A stretch of DNA of 32,260 nucleotides from Kiritimatiellia bacterium (GCA_017540905.1 JAFYAC010000039.1:1-32260); one strand, 5' to 3'. Numbered from the stretch's first letter, positions 1 to 8,136 are shown. The notes: a model not told the origin generated them from the letters alone. Numbers and translations: made by a program.

Positions 1-186
1 GACGACGCCGCCGCCGGGACGGGCGGGCGCGGCCACCGCCGGGGCGTCGCCGCCTTTGTCGGGCGCGCCGCTGCGTGCGCATCCGGCGGAGAGGGAGCGG
101 GAGAGGAAGAAGTCGACCACCAGGAGCGGAAGAATCCAGACGAGGTGGCGCCAGGGGGATTTGGTTTGGGGCTTGCGGGTAGGCAT
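1..186 (-). CDS. N-terminus of a membrane-anchored or lipoprotein-like protein (partial)
   Basis: The minus strand opens at an ATG (186-184) and stays open to the window edge, giving 62 residues starting MPTRKPQTKSPW. A basic N-terminus is followed by a hydrophobic stretch (about residues 15-35, HLVWILPLLVVDFFL), then SLSAGC, then a Gly/Pro/Ala-rich segment. This looks like a signal anchor or an imperfect lipoprotein signal: the cysteine is preceded by Ala-Gly, but a Ser sits where a Leu or Val is usual. The mature part lies outside the window, so no function can be given. No clear ribosome binding site precedes the ATG. A 10-bp tandem palindrome array lies 15-56 bases upstream. It would follow frr on the same strand. 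Confidence 0.5.
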   Translation of the reverse strand, partial: MPTRKPQTKSPWRHLVWILPLLVVDFFLSRSLSAGCARSGAPDKGGDAPAVAAPARPGGGVV

Positions 187-200
187 CGGAAAGGAAACTC

Positions 201-242
201 GATTGCAATCGAATGCAATCGAATGCACTCGATTGCAATCGA
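201..242. repeat. 10-bp tandem palindrome array 1 (GATTGCAATC units)
   Basis: Four consecutive decamers read GATTGCAATC, GAATGCAATC, GAATGCACTC and GATTGCAATC, followed by GA. The consensus unit is its own reverse complement. The period is exactly 10 bp, close to one helical turn. The array sits between the end of frr and the start of the next minus-strand gene at 186. Matching arrays occur at 6918-6957 and 13844-13883. Confidence 0.85.
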
Positions 243-283
243 AGGGGAAAACGTCGGGGCGGGGGCGCGCGGGGCGCGGCCCG

Positions 284-850
284 TCAGACGGCCATGATGT
301 CCTTTTCCTTGGCGGCGACGGCGTCGTCGACCTTCTTGACGTAGGTGTCGGTGTAGTCCTGGACGTCCTTGAGGGCGCGGGTGCAGTCGTCTTCGCTGAT
401 GGTGCCGTCCTTTTCGAGGGCCTTGACGGCGTCGTTGGCTTCGCGGCGGACGGCGCGGATGGCGACGCGCGCTTCCTCGCCCATGCGGTTGGCGACCTTG
501 GTGAGTTCCTTGCGGCGCTCTTCGCTCAGCTCGGGGATGGGCACGCGGATGAGGCGGCCGTCGTTGAGGGGAGTGACGCCGATGTTCGCCGCGAGGATCG
601 CCTTCTCGATGGCCGGCAGGGAGGAGGGGTCGAAGGGCTTGATGACGATCAGGCGCGGCTCGGGCGTGCTGATCAGCGAGATGGTGTTCAGGCGGGCCTG
701 GGTGCCGTAGCATTCGACGTTGATGCCGTCGACGAGCGCGGGCGAGGCCTTGCCGGTGCGCAGGCCGCTGAGGCCCTGCTGGAGGTGTTCGACGCTCTTT
801 TCCATCTTGTCTTCGGCGTCGAGGAGGATTTCGTCGGAGGATTCGTACAT
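284..850 (-). CDS. frr: Ribosome recycling factor
   Basis: This 188-residue protein matches ribosome recycling factor along its whole length, including the usual size of about 185. Recognisable segments are the N-terminal helix with LRTGKASPALVDGI, the hinge region with LIVIKPFDPSSLPAIEKAI, and NDGRLIRVPIPELSEERRKEL and the C-terminal long helices. RRF works with EF-G in the cytoplasm to split post-termination ribosomes. The gene lies 52 bases downstream of pyrH on the same strand, the common pyrH-frr order, so the two are probably co-transcribed. The ATG at 850 is preceded by a GAAAGGAAA ribosome binding site. Nothing looks broken. Confidence 0.97.
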   Translation of the reverse strand: MYESSDEILLDAEDKMEKSVEHLQQGLSGLRTGKASPALVDGINVECYGTQARLNTISLISTPEPRLIVIKPFDPSSLPAIEKAILAANIGVTPLNDGRLIRVPIPELSEERRKELTKVANRMGEEARVAIRAVRREANDAVKALEKDGTISEDDCTRALKDVQDYTDTYVKKVDDAVAAKEKDIMAV

Positions 851-902
851 GGTGTTTCCTTTCGGTTTCGGTTGGTTTCGGTGGGTGGGGACAAAGGGGG
901 CG

Positions 903-1652
903 TCAGTCGCCGGCGACCAGGGTGCCGGCCTTCTGGCCGCGCACGACCTTGAGCAGCTCGCCGGGCTTGAAGAAGTCGAAGACGAGGATGGGAATCCGGT
1001 TGTCCATGCACAGCGAGAAGGCCGTGGAATCCATGACCTTCAGGCGGCGGGCGAGGGCTTCGGAGTAGGTGAGGCGGTCGAACTTGGTGGCGGTGGGATC
1101 CTTGACGGGGTCGGCCGTGTAGATGCCGTCGACCTTGGTGGCCTTGAGGAGGACTTCGGCGCCGATCTCGGCGGCGCGGAGGGCGGCGGCGCTGTCGGTG
1201 GTGAAGAAGGGGGCCCCGCTGCCGCCGCCGAGCACCACGACCTGGCCCGCCTCCAGCAGCTCGATCGCCCGCCGGAACGTGAACAGCTCCGCGACCGCCG
1301 GCATCGCGCGGGCCGCGAGGCACGTCGCCGGGATGCCCGCCGCGTTGAGGGCGGAGGTCAGGGCGAGCGAATTGATCATCGTGGCGAGCATGCCCATGTT
1401 GTCGCCCTCGGCGCGGCCGAAGCCGCGGTCCTGGCCGCGGAGCCCGCGGAAGATGTTCCCGCCGCCGATGACCACGCCGACCTGGACGCCGAGGGCGCGC
1501 ACGGCCTTGATCTGGCCGGCCATGCGGGCGAGGACGTCCGGATCGATGCAGTCGGGGCCGTCCTTCGCGTGGAGAACTTCGCCGCTGAGCTTGAGGAGGA
1601 TGCGGCGGTACTTGACTTTGGCAACGGGTTTCTTGGCTGTGGTTTTGGGCAT
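903..1652 (-). CDS. pyrH: UMP kinase
   Basis: This 249-residue protein is a bacterial UMP kinase of the amino-acid kinase fold, converting UMP to UDP in pyrimidine nucleotide synthesis. Visible motifs are LLKLSGEVL near the N-terminus, the glycine-rich GGGNIFRG, DNMGMLATMINSLAL, the TTDSAAALRAAE segment, KATKVDGIYTADP and MDSTAFSLCMDNRIPI near the C-terminus. The ATG at 1652 was chosen because AAAAAGGAGATTGAA lies directly upstream; an open frame continues further 5' but carries no conserved sequence. The pseudopilin gene ends 13 bases upstream and frr follows 52 bases downstream, suggesting one transcript. Confidence 0.97.
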   Translation of the reverse strand: MPKTTAKKPVAKVKYRRILLKLSGEVLHAKDGPDCIDPDVLARMAGQIKAVRALGVQVGVVIGGGNIFRGLRGQDRGFGRAEGDNMGMLATMINSLALTSALNAAGIPATCLAARAMPAVAELFTFRRAIELLEAGQVVVLGGGSGAPFFTTDSAAALRAAEIGAEVLLKATKVDGIYTADPVKDPTATKFDRLTYSEALARRLKVMDSTAFSLCMDNRIPILVFDFFKPGELLKVVRGQKAGTLVAGD

Positions 1653-1665
1653 TTCAATCTCCTTT

Positions 1666-2016
1666 TTACAGGGCGTGGCCGGGAACGGAACAAGTCGGAG
1701 GATCGCCCTCGGGCGTCCCGAGAGTGTAGACCCCGCCGGCAGGACAAACCAGCGGCGCGGGAAGAAGGGCGGGCACGAGCACGCCTTGGGAGGAGGGCCA
1801 CTTCCCGTTGGCGGCGGCGTACTCCTTGCAGGCGGTGGACAGCGCCTCCAGCCTCTCCGCGCACTGGGCCGCCTGCCGCCGCTGTTTGTTCCGGAACAGC
1901 GCCGGAACCGCAATCACCCCCACCAGCACCACGATGGCCACCAACAGACACGCCTCCACCACGGTCATGCCGCGGCGGCGGTCGGTTGTGCCGGATGCTG
2001 GGAATGGACTCTTCAT
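1666..2016 (-). CDS. Type II secretion / type IV pilin-like protein (pseudopilin)
   Basis: This 116-residue protein carries a classical prepilin leader: DRRRG followed by MTVVEACLLVAIVVLVGVIAVPALF, with cleavage expected after the Gly, Glu at mature position 5, and a hydrophobic helix of about 20 residues. The C-terminal half has the CPAGGVYTLG...PPTCSVPGH pattern, which I associate with pseudopilins of Lentisphaerota, Kiritimatiellota and Verrucomicrobiota. It would be processed by a prepilin peptidase and sit in the inner membrane or in a pseudopilus. The ATG at 2016 has CGGAGGAG just upstream. It lies 13 bases before pyrH, an odd partner, so its specific role cannot be read from context. 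Confidence 0.85.
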   Translation of the reverse strand: MKSPFPASGTTDRRRGMTVVEACLLVAIVVLVGVIAVPALFRNKQRRQAAQCAERLEALSTACKEYAAANGKWPSSQGVLVPALLPAPLVCPAGGVYTLGTPEGDPPTCSVPGHAL

Positions 2017-2110
2017 GCTCCTCCGATTAAACGGCTCCCCGCCCCGGGAGTAAAGCGCAAAACTTCCTCTGCCCAGCATTCAGGGGAACCACCAACGCCC
2101 CCATTTGCTT

Positions 2111-3175
2111 TCAGGCGCTCGGCGTACGGCAACCAAGCAATTCCCGATACATCGCCAGGTACCTTTCTGCGATAATGTTCCAATCATATCGCTCTGCCCA
2201 AGCCCGCGTAGTTCCACGCATGGATTCCAACCTGTTCCTGTCCCGCTCAAATTCCGAAAGCTGCTCCACCCAGTCGTCTACACTGGCATCGGAGGGCATG
2301 ACGGCATTGCAATCATCCGCCACGTATTCCGGAACGCCCCCCACCCGGTTGGTCATCACAGGGGTCCCGCAGGCCATGCTTTCGAGGAATACGTCGTTGG
2401 CGGAGCTGTCCAGCATGGGCATGCACAGCAAATCCGCTTGGCGGTATTCGTCCAGCAGCTCCGGGTCCGAAAGGCGCGGGAGCATCGTCACGCAGGGAAT
2501 GCCAGCGTACAGGTTTTTTTCGTGGGACAAGGTCCGCACGCGCCACTCGAACCGCTCTGAAGGCAAGCGTCTGGCGACCGCTGCCGCAAACGCATGATCA
2601 CGCTCCGTATTGCCCAGCAAAAGCAACCTCAACCGGTTGCCCCCGCGGATCCGTCGTTGGCCCGGTGAAAAAAACGCGCAATCCACACCCAGGGCAATTC
2701 GGCACACCCGCTCCGGGGGCATGACCCGTTCCACGAATGGGCGCTGGCTCTCGCTCGTCAGCACGACCATGTCTGCCTGCGCATAGCCGTCGGGGCGCAA
2801 CCAGACCTTGTCCCAGCGCCGGGCGCTGCAGTGGACGCTCAGGACGACCCTGCCGCCACGCCGGCGGTAGGCTTCCGCTCGCTTCGGGGCGGCGAATTCA
2901 CCCCACAACCAATGCACAACGTGAGGTTCACCGCGCGGCAAAGCCTTCAAAATGGTTCGTTCATCCACAATTGGTGTCAAGGAGTTCCATGCGCTTCCGT
3001 ACCATCGGCTTCCCCACGCTCGCAACCATTCCCCGGCCGTCCAGCTTTTCTGCTGCCAACGACGCCACCGTTCCTCAAACTCCACAGGCACAATGCCCGT
3101 CGCATGAACCGCCGGCCACAGCCCGGAGTGCTCCGAAAAACCCTCCGGGCGCATCACGATGCCAAATGCCTTCAT
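2111..3175 (-). CDS. Glycosyltransferase family 4 protein
   Basis: This 354-residue protein has the two-domain GT-B layout of family 4. The N-terminal half includes HVVHWLWGEFAAPKRAEAY and VVLTSESQRPFVERV. The C-terminal nucleotide-sugar domain includes LRLLLLGNTERDHAF and the signature region VFLESMACGTPVMTNRVGGVPEYV. The first Glu of the usual E-x7-E pair is not obvious here; the second is present. It probably transfers a sugar from an activated donor during surface polysaccharide assembly at the cytoplasmic membrane; the substrate is unknown. Its ATG overlaps the stop of the upstream family 2 transferase in an ATGA, so the pair is translationally coupled. Base composition is visibly less GC-rich than pyrH or rsmE, hinting at transfer. 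Confidence 0.88.
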   Translation of the reverse strand: MKAFGIVMRPEGFSEHSGLWPAVHATGIVPVEFEERWRRWQQKSWTAGEWLRAWGSRWYGSAWNSLTPIVDERTILKALPRGEPHVVHWLWGEFAAPKRAEAYRRRGGRVVLSVHCSARRWDKVWLRPDGYAQADMVVLTSESQRPFVERVMPPERVCRIALGVDCAFFSPGQRRIRGGNRLRLLLLGNTERDHAFAAAVARRLPSERFEWRVRTLSHEKNLYAGIPCVTMLPRLSDPELLDEYRQADLLCMPMLDSSANDVFLESMACGTPVMTNRVGGVPEYVADDCNAVMPSDASVDDWVEQLSEFERDRNRLESMRGTTRAWAERYDWNIIAERYLAMYRELLGCRTPSA

Positions 3176-4176
3176 CGCACGGCCTCATTATTCCGTTGGA
3201 ACGCCAGTCCCACCATCTGCCGCCATGCGGACCAATTTGTCCATTTTGCTTTCAGGGCCTGGCGGACGAACCACCGGGCGCGGTCGCGTTCGCCGCGGTT
3301 CCGGTAGAACCAGGCGTTTTCGTTGCATTTGTCCGTCAGGGCGCGGACCATCCGGCGGCGGGGAACCACACCGCCCCAGATGTCGCGGCGGTGGAGGAGG
3401 GCCTGGAACAACGGGACCGGTTCGGGGTTGGCTTTCCAATTGTTGGCGGTGATGCCCTGGCCCGCCTTGCGGAAGCCGGCGAGGATTTCCCCGACGAGGC
3501 CGATGGGGTGTTTTTTCGCGACCCGCAGGAAGAATTCGTGGTCTTCCCCCAACTTGCCGTAGGGTTCCCCAGTGTTGAACATCCCGACCTCCCCGAACAG
3601 GCTTTTCCGCACCATGACGGTCGAAATCGTAATCCAGCAGTGGTCCAGCAGTCGCTCGAAAATCCATCCGGTACCGGGAACGGTTTCCAATCCGTGCCGG
3701 ACCCCGACCACTCGCGAATCCTTGTCGATGACGTTGCACAGCGTATGGCAGAGCGGAATGTCGGGATGGCTCTCCATGAACTCCACCTGCCTGGCGAGTT
3801 TCTCGGGATGCCAGACATCGTCCGAATCCAGGAAGGCGGCATATTCGCCCTTGGCCGCCTCCGCCGCCTGGTTCCGCGTGACAGGGCAAATCCCGGAATT
3901 CGTGTCCCGGCAAAACAGGCGGATCCGGTTCCCGTATCCCTGCAGGATTTCGCGGGTTCCGTCCGTGGATGCATCGTCCACCACAACGATTTCCTTGTTC
4001 GGCCAAGTCTGGGCCAGAGCGGAGTCCACGCACTCCCGGATGGTGTCCTTCCGGTTGTACGCGCCGATGCACACGCTAACGAGAGGATGGGGCGGCATGG
4101 TGGGGTGGCGGGGGGCACTGTGAATAGACCGCTCGGAGCCATCGGTCGAGGCCTTTTCTAGGCATTCGCGGGTCAC
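3172..4176 (-). CDS. Glycosyltransferase family 2 protein
   Basis: The GT-A domain begins at PLVSVCIGAYNRKDTIRECVDSAL and includes IVVVDDASTDGT (about residues 63-74) and the metal-binding DSDD (117-120, AFLDSDDVWHPEKL). The C-terminal third is less conserved, and there are no membrane segments. It likely adds a sugar during cell-surface glycan synthesis. Two starts are possible. A GTG at 4176 is preceded by AGGAAAAGGA at good spacing and gives 334 residues. An ATG at 4098 gives 308 residues starting MPPHPLVSV, matches the usual family start, but has no ribosome binding site. I chose the GTG, with doubt. The stop overlaps the next gene by four bases. Confidence 0.88.
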   Translation of the reverse strand: MTRECLEKASTDGSERSIHSAPRHPTMPPHPLVSVCIGAYNRKDTIRECVDSALAQTWPNKEIVVVDDASTDGTREILQGYGNRIRLFCRDTNSGICPVTRNQAAEAAKGEYAAFLDSDDVWHPEKLARQVEFMESHPDIPLCHTLCNVIDKDSRVVGVRHGLETVPGTGWIFERLLDHCWITISTVMVRKSLFGEVGMFNTGEPYGKLGEDHEFFLRVAKKHPIGLVGEILAGFRKAGQGITANNWKANPEPVPLFQALLHRRDIWGGVVPRRRMVRALTDKCNENAWFYRNRGERDRARWFVRQALKAKWTNWSAWRQMVGLAFQRNNEAVR

Positions 4177-4417
4177 AGCATGGTTCCTTTTCCTGATGGG
4201 TTTCCCTTCAAGGTGACATGGGCCGATACCGCGCCATGGTGCCCTGCGGGGGCATCGTCAATCATCCATGTGTCGCTTCCGGCGTTCATCGAGGCCATCC
4301 TACACACCACCCGCATTTCCCTCAACCATCAAATCCCCGAGGATGGGGAGACGAGGCAGAGACGGCGCCACTGGTGTGTTCCCAGGTGTGTTGGACATAC
4401 TTTTACCCGGCAGGGCA

Positions 4418-5149
4418 TTACGCGCCGGCGGCGTGGAGGAGGCCAAGGAGGACCGCGCAGGCGGTGTCGGTGCGGAGGATGCGGGGGCCCAAGGAGAGCG
4501 GAGCGAAGCCGTGGCGGCGGAAGAGGGCGACTTCGTCGGGAATCCAGCCGCCTTCGGGGCCGATGGCGAGGAGGGTGCGGGCCGGGGAGGAGAGGGAGGG
4601 GAGAGGGGTGGACGTGGATGCGTCTGGATGCGCAATCCAACGGTTGGCGTGGGGAGGAAGCGAGGGTAGCACGTCCTCGACCAGCGGGCGGAGGCGGCGG
4701 TGGATGGTCACTTCGGGCAGGAGCGTGTCGCCCGCCTGGCGGAGGCCTTCGAGGAGGCCCTCGCGGATCGTGGTCGGGTCGAGGGCGGGGGTGTCGAAGT
4801 AGCCGCGTTCGACCTTCCAGGCGTTGGCGATGAAGATGCGCCCGACGCCGAGGGACGCCAGCACGGGCCAGAGGCGGCGCATGACCTTCGGGCGCGGCAT
4901 CGCCAGCAAGAGGTCGATGCGCGGACGCGGCGGCGGGGCGGGTTCCCATTCGGCGCGGAGGCGGATGGTGCCGTCGGGGTCGGTGCCCAAAACTTCGCCG
5001 GAGCCGAGCGGGCCGGCGACGATGCCGAGGCGCAGTCGTTGGCCGGGGGCGGCGTGCAGGACTTCGCGCGCATGGCGCGCCTGCTCGCCGCGGAGGAGGA
5101 CGGGGGCGCCAGCAGGGACGTCGGAAGGTTCAAGGAGAAGCCAATTCAT
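4418..5149 (-). CDS. rsmE: 16S rRNA (uracil-1498-N3)-methyltransferase, RsmE family
   Basis: This 243-residue protein fits the SPOUT methyltransferase RsmE. The N-terminal PUA-like part has LLRGEQARHAREVLHAAPGQRLRL. The C-terminal knot carries LLAIGPEGGWIPDEVALF and LGPRILRTDTACAVLLGLLHA, the AdoMet-binding signature. The central PRPKVMRRLWPVLASLGVGRI replaces the more usual PKGxRxxxxxxKxxELG, so this is a divergent subgroup. It methylates U1498 of 16S rRNA on assembled 30S subunits. I took the ATG at 5149 (MNWLLLEP); another in-frame ATG at 5161 is possible, and neither has a strong ribosome binding site. The open frame extends to 5404, but that part only translates a dispersed repeat. Confidence 0.9.
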   Translation of the reverse strand: MNWLLLEPSDVPAGAPVLLRGEQARHAREVLHAAPGQRLRLGIVAGPLGSGEVLGTDPDGTIRLRAEWEPAPPPRPRIDLLLAMPRPKVMRRLWPVLASLGVGRIFIANAWKVERGYFDTPALDPTTIREGLLEGLRQAGDTLLPEVTIHRRLRPLVEDVLPSLPPHANRWIAHPDASTSTPLPSLSSPARTLLAIGPEGGWIPDEVALFRRHGFAPLSLGPRILRTDTACAVLLGLLHAAGA

Positions 5150-5163
5150 AGGTGGCAGCATTG

Positions 5164-5408
5164 GGAGGTGCGGCTTCCAGCCGCGTGGGCACCGTGCATC
5201 ATCACGCGGTGAGATGACGCATTCCCGAAGAAATTGCACCCCCATGGACACTTCTTCCGCGATGGCGCGGCAAGATGCCGCACCTCCGGAAGTTGCGCGG
5301 CAGTGCTTCCGGAGGTGCGGCTTCCAGCCGCGCCAGGGCGCAAGCAGCAACGGGAGGAACATGCATGTCCACGGGAAGAACGGCTTCCGGCCGCGTGGAG
5401 ACAAGGAG
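5164..5408. repeat. Dispersed repeat with 15-bp perfect inverted arms
   Basis: A 22-base sequence starting GGAGGTGCGGCTTCCAGCCG occurs identically at 5164-5185 and 5311-5332. At 5278-5292 and 5306-5320 the arms CCGCACCTCCGGAAG and CTTCCGGAGGTGCGG form a perfect 15-bp inverted repeat around a 13-base spacer. A related CTTCCGGCCGCGTGG lies near 5386-5400. The stretch separates the zinc-finger/prmC cluster from rsmE and shows no credible gene. It looks like a REP-type intergenic element. Confidence 0.75.
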
Positions 5409-5885
5409 TCACGGCTCGGGGCGGACGAAGCCGCGGCCGTCGCAGCGGGGACAGGTTTCGGCGGCGCCGTCTTCGGTTTCGATGCGGCCCATGCCGCCGC
5501 AGGCGGAGCAGGGGACGTCGAGTTCGTCGAAGGGGCGGATCATGCGGTAGCCGACGCCTTGGCAGATGCCGCAGGGACGGGCTTTTCCGTCGTCGCCGTA
5601 GGCGGCGCCGAGCCCGCCGCAGGCGACGCAGTCGATGCGGCGGTCGGCACGGTCGAACGCGGTCGCGGCGGTGGTTCCGGCGGCCGCCTTCTCGGGGGCG
5701 AGGCCGCGCTTGCGGAGCATCCAGTCGGCGGCCTTGTCGGCGAAACCGTTGGAGACGGCGCGGGTGCCGTCGAGGGCGCGCTGCTTTTCCTGCTTCATCC
5801 AGCGGTTCTGGAACCAGATGGCGAAACCGACGGCGACGATCACGACAATCCACGCGTAGCCCGAGCCCCCGCCGCCGCGCGCCAT
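5409..5885 (-). CDS. Membrane-anchored protein with DnaJ-type CxxCxGxG zinc fingers
   Basis: This 158-residue protein starts with a short Gly-rich segment and one membrane helix (YAWIVVIVAVGFAIWF, about residues 10-25), then a charged linker. The C-terminal half holds four CxxCxGxG motifs in DnaJ order: CVACGGLG, CGICQGVG, CSACGGMG and CPRCDGRG. These are expected to bind two zinc ions. There is no J domain, so it is not DnaJ itself; such modules act in unfolded-protein binding or disulfide chemistry in other families. It lies 44 bases downstream of prmC on the same strand. The ATG at 5885 is chosen because the next upstream candidates lie inside prmC; its ribosome binding site is weak. Confidence 0.8.
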   Translation of the reverse strand: MARGGGGSGYAWIVVIVAVGFAIWFQNRWMKQEKQRALDGTRAVSNGFADKAADWMLRKRGLAPEKAAAGTTAATAFDRADRRIDCVACGGLGAAYGDDGKARPCGICQGVGYRMIRPFDELDVPCSACGGMGRIETEDGAAETCPRCDGRGFVRPEP

Positions 5886-5929
5886 GCCGCCGCCGCCGCC
5901 GATGGACGTGCGCCGGCCGCCGCGCCCGC

Positions 5930-6967
5930 TCAGCGGGGCAACCGCTCCGCCACGACTACGCGATCCCGTCCGGCGAAGTCTCGCCGAAGCCCCAGCATCC
6001 GCATGGTTGTTCGTTCCTGGCATAGCAACTCCCGTACGACCGGCCCCTGGTCCTCGCCGATTTCCATGACCAGCCGTCCGCCCGATAAAAGCACATCCGC
6101 CGCCCCCGCGACAAGCCGCGAGATGATTTCCATCCCGCCGGCCCCGCCGTCGAGCGCCAGGCGCGGCTCCCAGTCGCGGACGTTGCGCGGAAGGCGGTCG
6201 CAGTCGGCGCTCGAAACGTAGGGCGGGTTCGCCGTGACGAGCGCCACCGACGCGGGCGCGACGCCCTCGAACAAATCCGCCTTGCGCAGCGCGACCCCGA
6301 CGCCGAGGGAGGTTGCGTTCTTGCGGGCGAGCGCAAGCGCGTCGGCGGAAATGTCGCTGGCCGCGACGGCGGCCGCGTCCCCGAGCCGCACCGCCAGCGA
6401 GCAGGCGATGCAACCGCTCCCCGTGCAGACGTCCAGCACGGGGAGGGGCCGCGGCCAGGTGCCGTACGGCGCCGCGAGGGCCTCGCGCGCGAACGCTTCG
6501 GCGGCCTCCACGACGAGCTCCGTCTCGGGACGCGGAATCAGCGCCCACGCGTCGCAGAAAAAGCGCATCCCCATGAAATCGGTTTCGCCGATGACGTACT
6601 GCACCGGCTCCCCCCGCTCCAGCCGCGCCACGCCCGCCGACCAGCTCTCTCCGAACGAGATCGTGCCCGGGAGCCCCGCCCCCGCCGCCTCGTCCCAGCG
6701 CAAGTCCACGTCGAGCAGCCCGCACCGCAGCAGGTGGGCCGCCAGCCAGCGGAGCTGGCTCTCCGCCTCGCTCCCCTCCGTGCCCGCCGCCACGAGACGC
6801 GCCTTCGCCGTCGCCAGCGCCGCCGGCCATCCGGACGGCTTCCGCTGGGGGCGCGGGCGGCCCGCACGCGATGCCGGTTTCGGTTGCGGCTTCGGCTTTG
6901 CAATCGCCTTCGGTTTCGATTGCACTCGATTGCGCTCGATTGCAGTCGATTGCAATCGACGCTTCAC
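5930..6967 (-). CDS. prmC: Peptide chain release factor N5-glutamine methyltransferase
   Basis: The catalytic core is clear: [21 protein letters not shown] binds S-adenosylmethionine, [10 protein letters not shown] carries the NPPY motif that positions the glutamine, and [13 protein letters not shown] is the usual PrmC segment. It methylates the GGQ glutamine of release factors and follows prfA directly, its natural partner. Its GTG start (6967) overlaps the prfA TGA in a GTGA, indicating coupling. The product is 345 residues, longer than usual. The first 50 or so residues are an Arg/Lys/Pro-rich extension ending [12 protein letters not shown], and its start ([16 protein letters not shown]) is the translation of a 10-bp repeat array. 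A later start cannot be excluded. Confidence 0.93.
   Translation of the reverse strand: MKRRLQSTAIERNRVQSKPKAIAKPKPQPKPASRAGRPRPQRKPSGWPAALATAKARLVAAGTEGSEAESQLRWLAAHLLRCGLLDVDLRWDEAAGAGLPGTISFGESWSAGVARLERGEPVQYVIGETDFMGMRFFCDAWALIPRPETELVVEAAEAFAREALAAPYGTWPRPLPVLDVCTGSGCIACSLAVRLGDAAAVAASDISADALALARKNATSLGVGVALRKADLFEGVAPASVALVTANPPYVSSADCDRLPRNVRDWEPRLALDGGAGGMEIISRLVAGAADVLLSGGRLVMEIGEDQGPVVRELLCQERTTMRMLGLRRDFAGRDRVVVAERLPR
6918..6957. repeat. 10-bp tandem palindrome array 2, inside the prmC start region
   Basis: Four perfect-period decamers read GATTGCACTC, GATTGCGCTC, GATTGCAGTC and GATTGCAATC, followed by GA. They share the consensus GATTGCNNTC with arrays at 201-242 and 13844-13883. 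This copy starts 10 bases inside the GTG start of prmC and is read as codons 4 to 17 or so of that gene, with no stop. Confidence 0.85.
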
Positions 6968-8070
6968 GGCTTCCCCTGCCCCTGCTGCGCCGTGCGCGCG
7001 GCGAGCCGCATCTCGATGTCCTTGGCCTGCAACGCGTCGATCACCTCGTCCAGATGCCCCTCCATGACCTGGTCCAGCGAGTAGAGCGTCAGGTTGATTC
7101 GGTGGTCCGTCAGGCGGTTCTGCGGAAAATTGTACGTCCGCACGCGCTCGCTCCGGTCGCCGGAGCCGATCTGCGACTTGCGCTCGCTGGCGAGCTTGTC
7201 GTGGTCCTGCTGGCGGCGCAGGTCGAGCAGGCGGGAGGCGAGGACGCGCATGGCCTTTTCGCGGTTGCGGTTCTGGCTGCGCTCGTCCTGGCAGGCGACC
7301 ACCAGTCCCGTCGGCAGGTGGGTGATGCGGATGGCGGACTCCGTCTTGTTGACCTTCTGCCCGCCGGGGCCCGACGCGCAGAAGAGGTCGATCCGCAGCT
7401 CCTCCGGCTTGATTTCGACCTCGCTGATTTCCTCGACCGCCGGCAGCACCGCCACCGTCGCGGCGGAGGTGTGGATGCGGCCCTGCGCCTCCGTCTCGGG
7501 CACGCGCTGGACACGGTGGCCGCCGGATTCGTAGCGGAGGGTCTTGTAGACGTCGGTGCCCTCGACCGAAAAAACGATTTCCTTGTAGCCGCCGAGCTCC
7601 GAGGGGGAGGCGTCGATGACGCCCGTCTTCCAGCCCTTCGAGTCGGCGTAGTGCACGTACATGCGGTAGAGGTCGCCCGCGAAAAGCGCTGCCTCCTCGC
7701 CGCCCGTGCCCGCGCGGATTTCCATGATCGTGTTGCGGCTGTCGTCCGGGTCCGGCGGCAGCATCCGCTCCAGCAGGCGGCGCTCCGCGGCGGCCGCGCG
7801 CGCCTCCAGCTCCTCCTTCTCCGCACGGGCGATTTCCGCAAGCTCCGGGTCCCCGGCGGCGTCCGCGAGGACCTCCGCGTTCTCGGCGAGCATCGCCTTG
7901 ACGCGGCGCCATTCCTCCGCGGCCTTGCCCAGCTCGCTGAGGCGCTGGTGCTCGCGCACGAGTTCCTTGAAGACGGCGGGGTTCGACGCGGCGCCCGGGG
8001 CGGACATCTCGCGTTCGAGCTCCTCGACGCGGCGGGCGGCCTGTGCGAAATAGGCGGAATCGATTTCCAT
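6964..8070 (-). CDS. prfA: Peptide chain release factor 1
   Basis: This 368-residue protein is class I release factor RF1, which recognises UAA and UAG and triggers peptide release. The stop-codon-recognition motif is PET (residues 191-193, in [18 protein letters not shown]), a PxT form typical of RF1 rather than the SPF of RF2. The catalytic GGQ is at 236-238 ([16 protein letters not shown]). The C-terminal [15 protein letters not shown] is also typical. The ATG at 8070 is the natural start by length, although no strong ribosome binding site precedes it. The gene follows rpmE by 66 bases and is coupled to prmC, the enzyme that methylates its GGQ glutamine. Confidence 0.97.
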   Translation of the reverse strand: MEIDSAYFAQAARRVEELEREMSAPGAASNPAVFKELVREHQRLSELGKAAEEWRRVKAMLAENAEVLADAAGDPELAEIARAEKEELEARAAAAERRLLERMLPPDPDDSRNTIMEIRAGTGGEEAALFAGDLYRMYVHYADSKGWKTGVIDASPSELGGYKEIVFSVEGTDVYKTLRYESGGHRVQRVPETEAQGRIHTSAATVAVLPAVEEISEVEIKPEELRIDLFCASGPGGQKVNKTESAIRITHLPTGLVVACQDERSQNRNREKAMRVLASRLLDLRRQQDHDKLASERKSQIGSGDRSERVRTYNFPQNRLTDHRINLTLYSLDQVMEGHLDEVIDALQAKDIEMRLAARTAQQGQGKP

Positions 8071-8136
8071 GGCGGTGTACGCAAACGGGCCGGAGCCTCC
8101 CCCGTGGGGAAAGCGCCGGCCCGCGGAGGGATGCGG

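Noticed and set aside
5150-5404. N-terminal extension of RsmE by 85 residues
   Set aside because: The extension translates a dispersed intergenic repeat (KPHL occurs twice) and has no counterpart in RsmE proteins.
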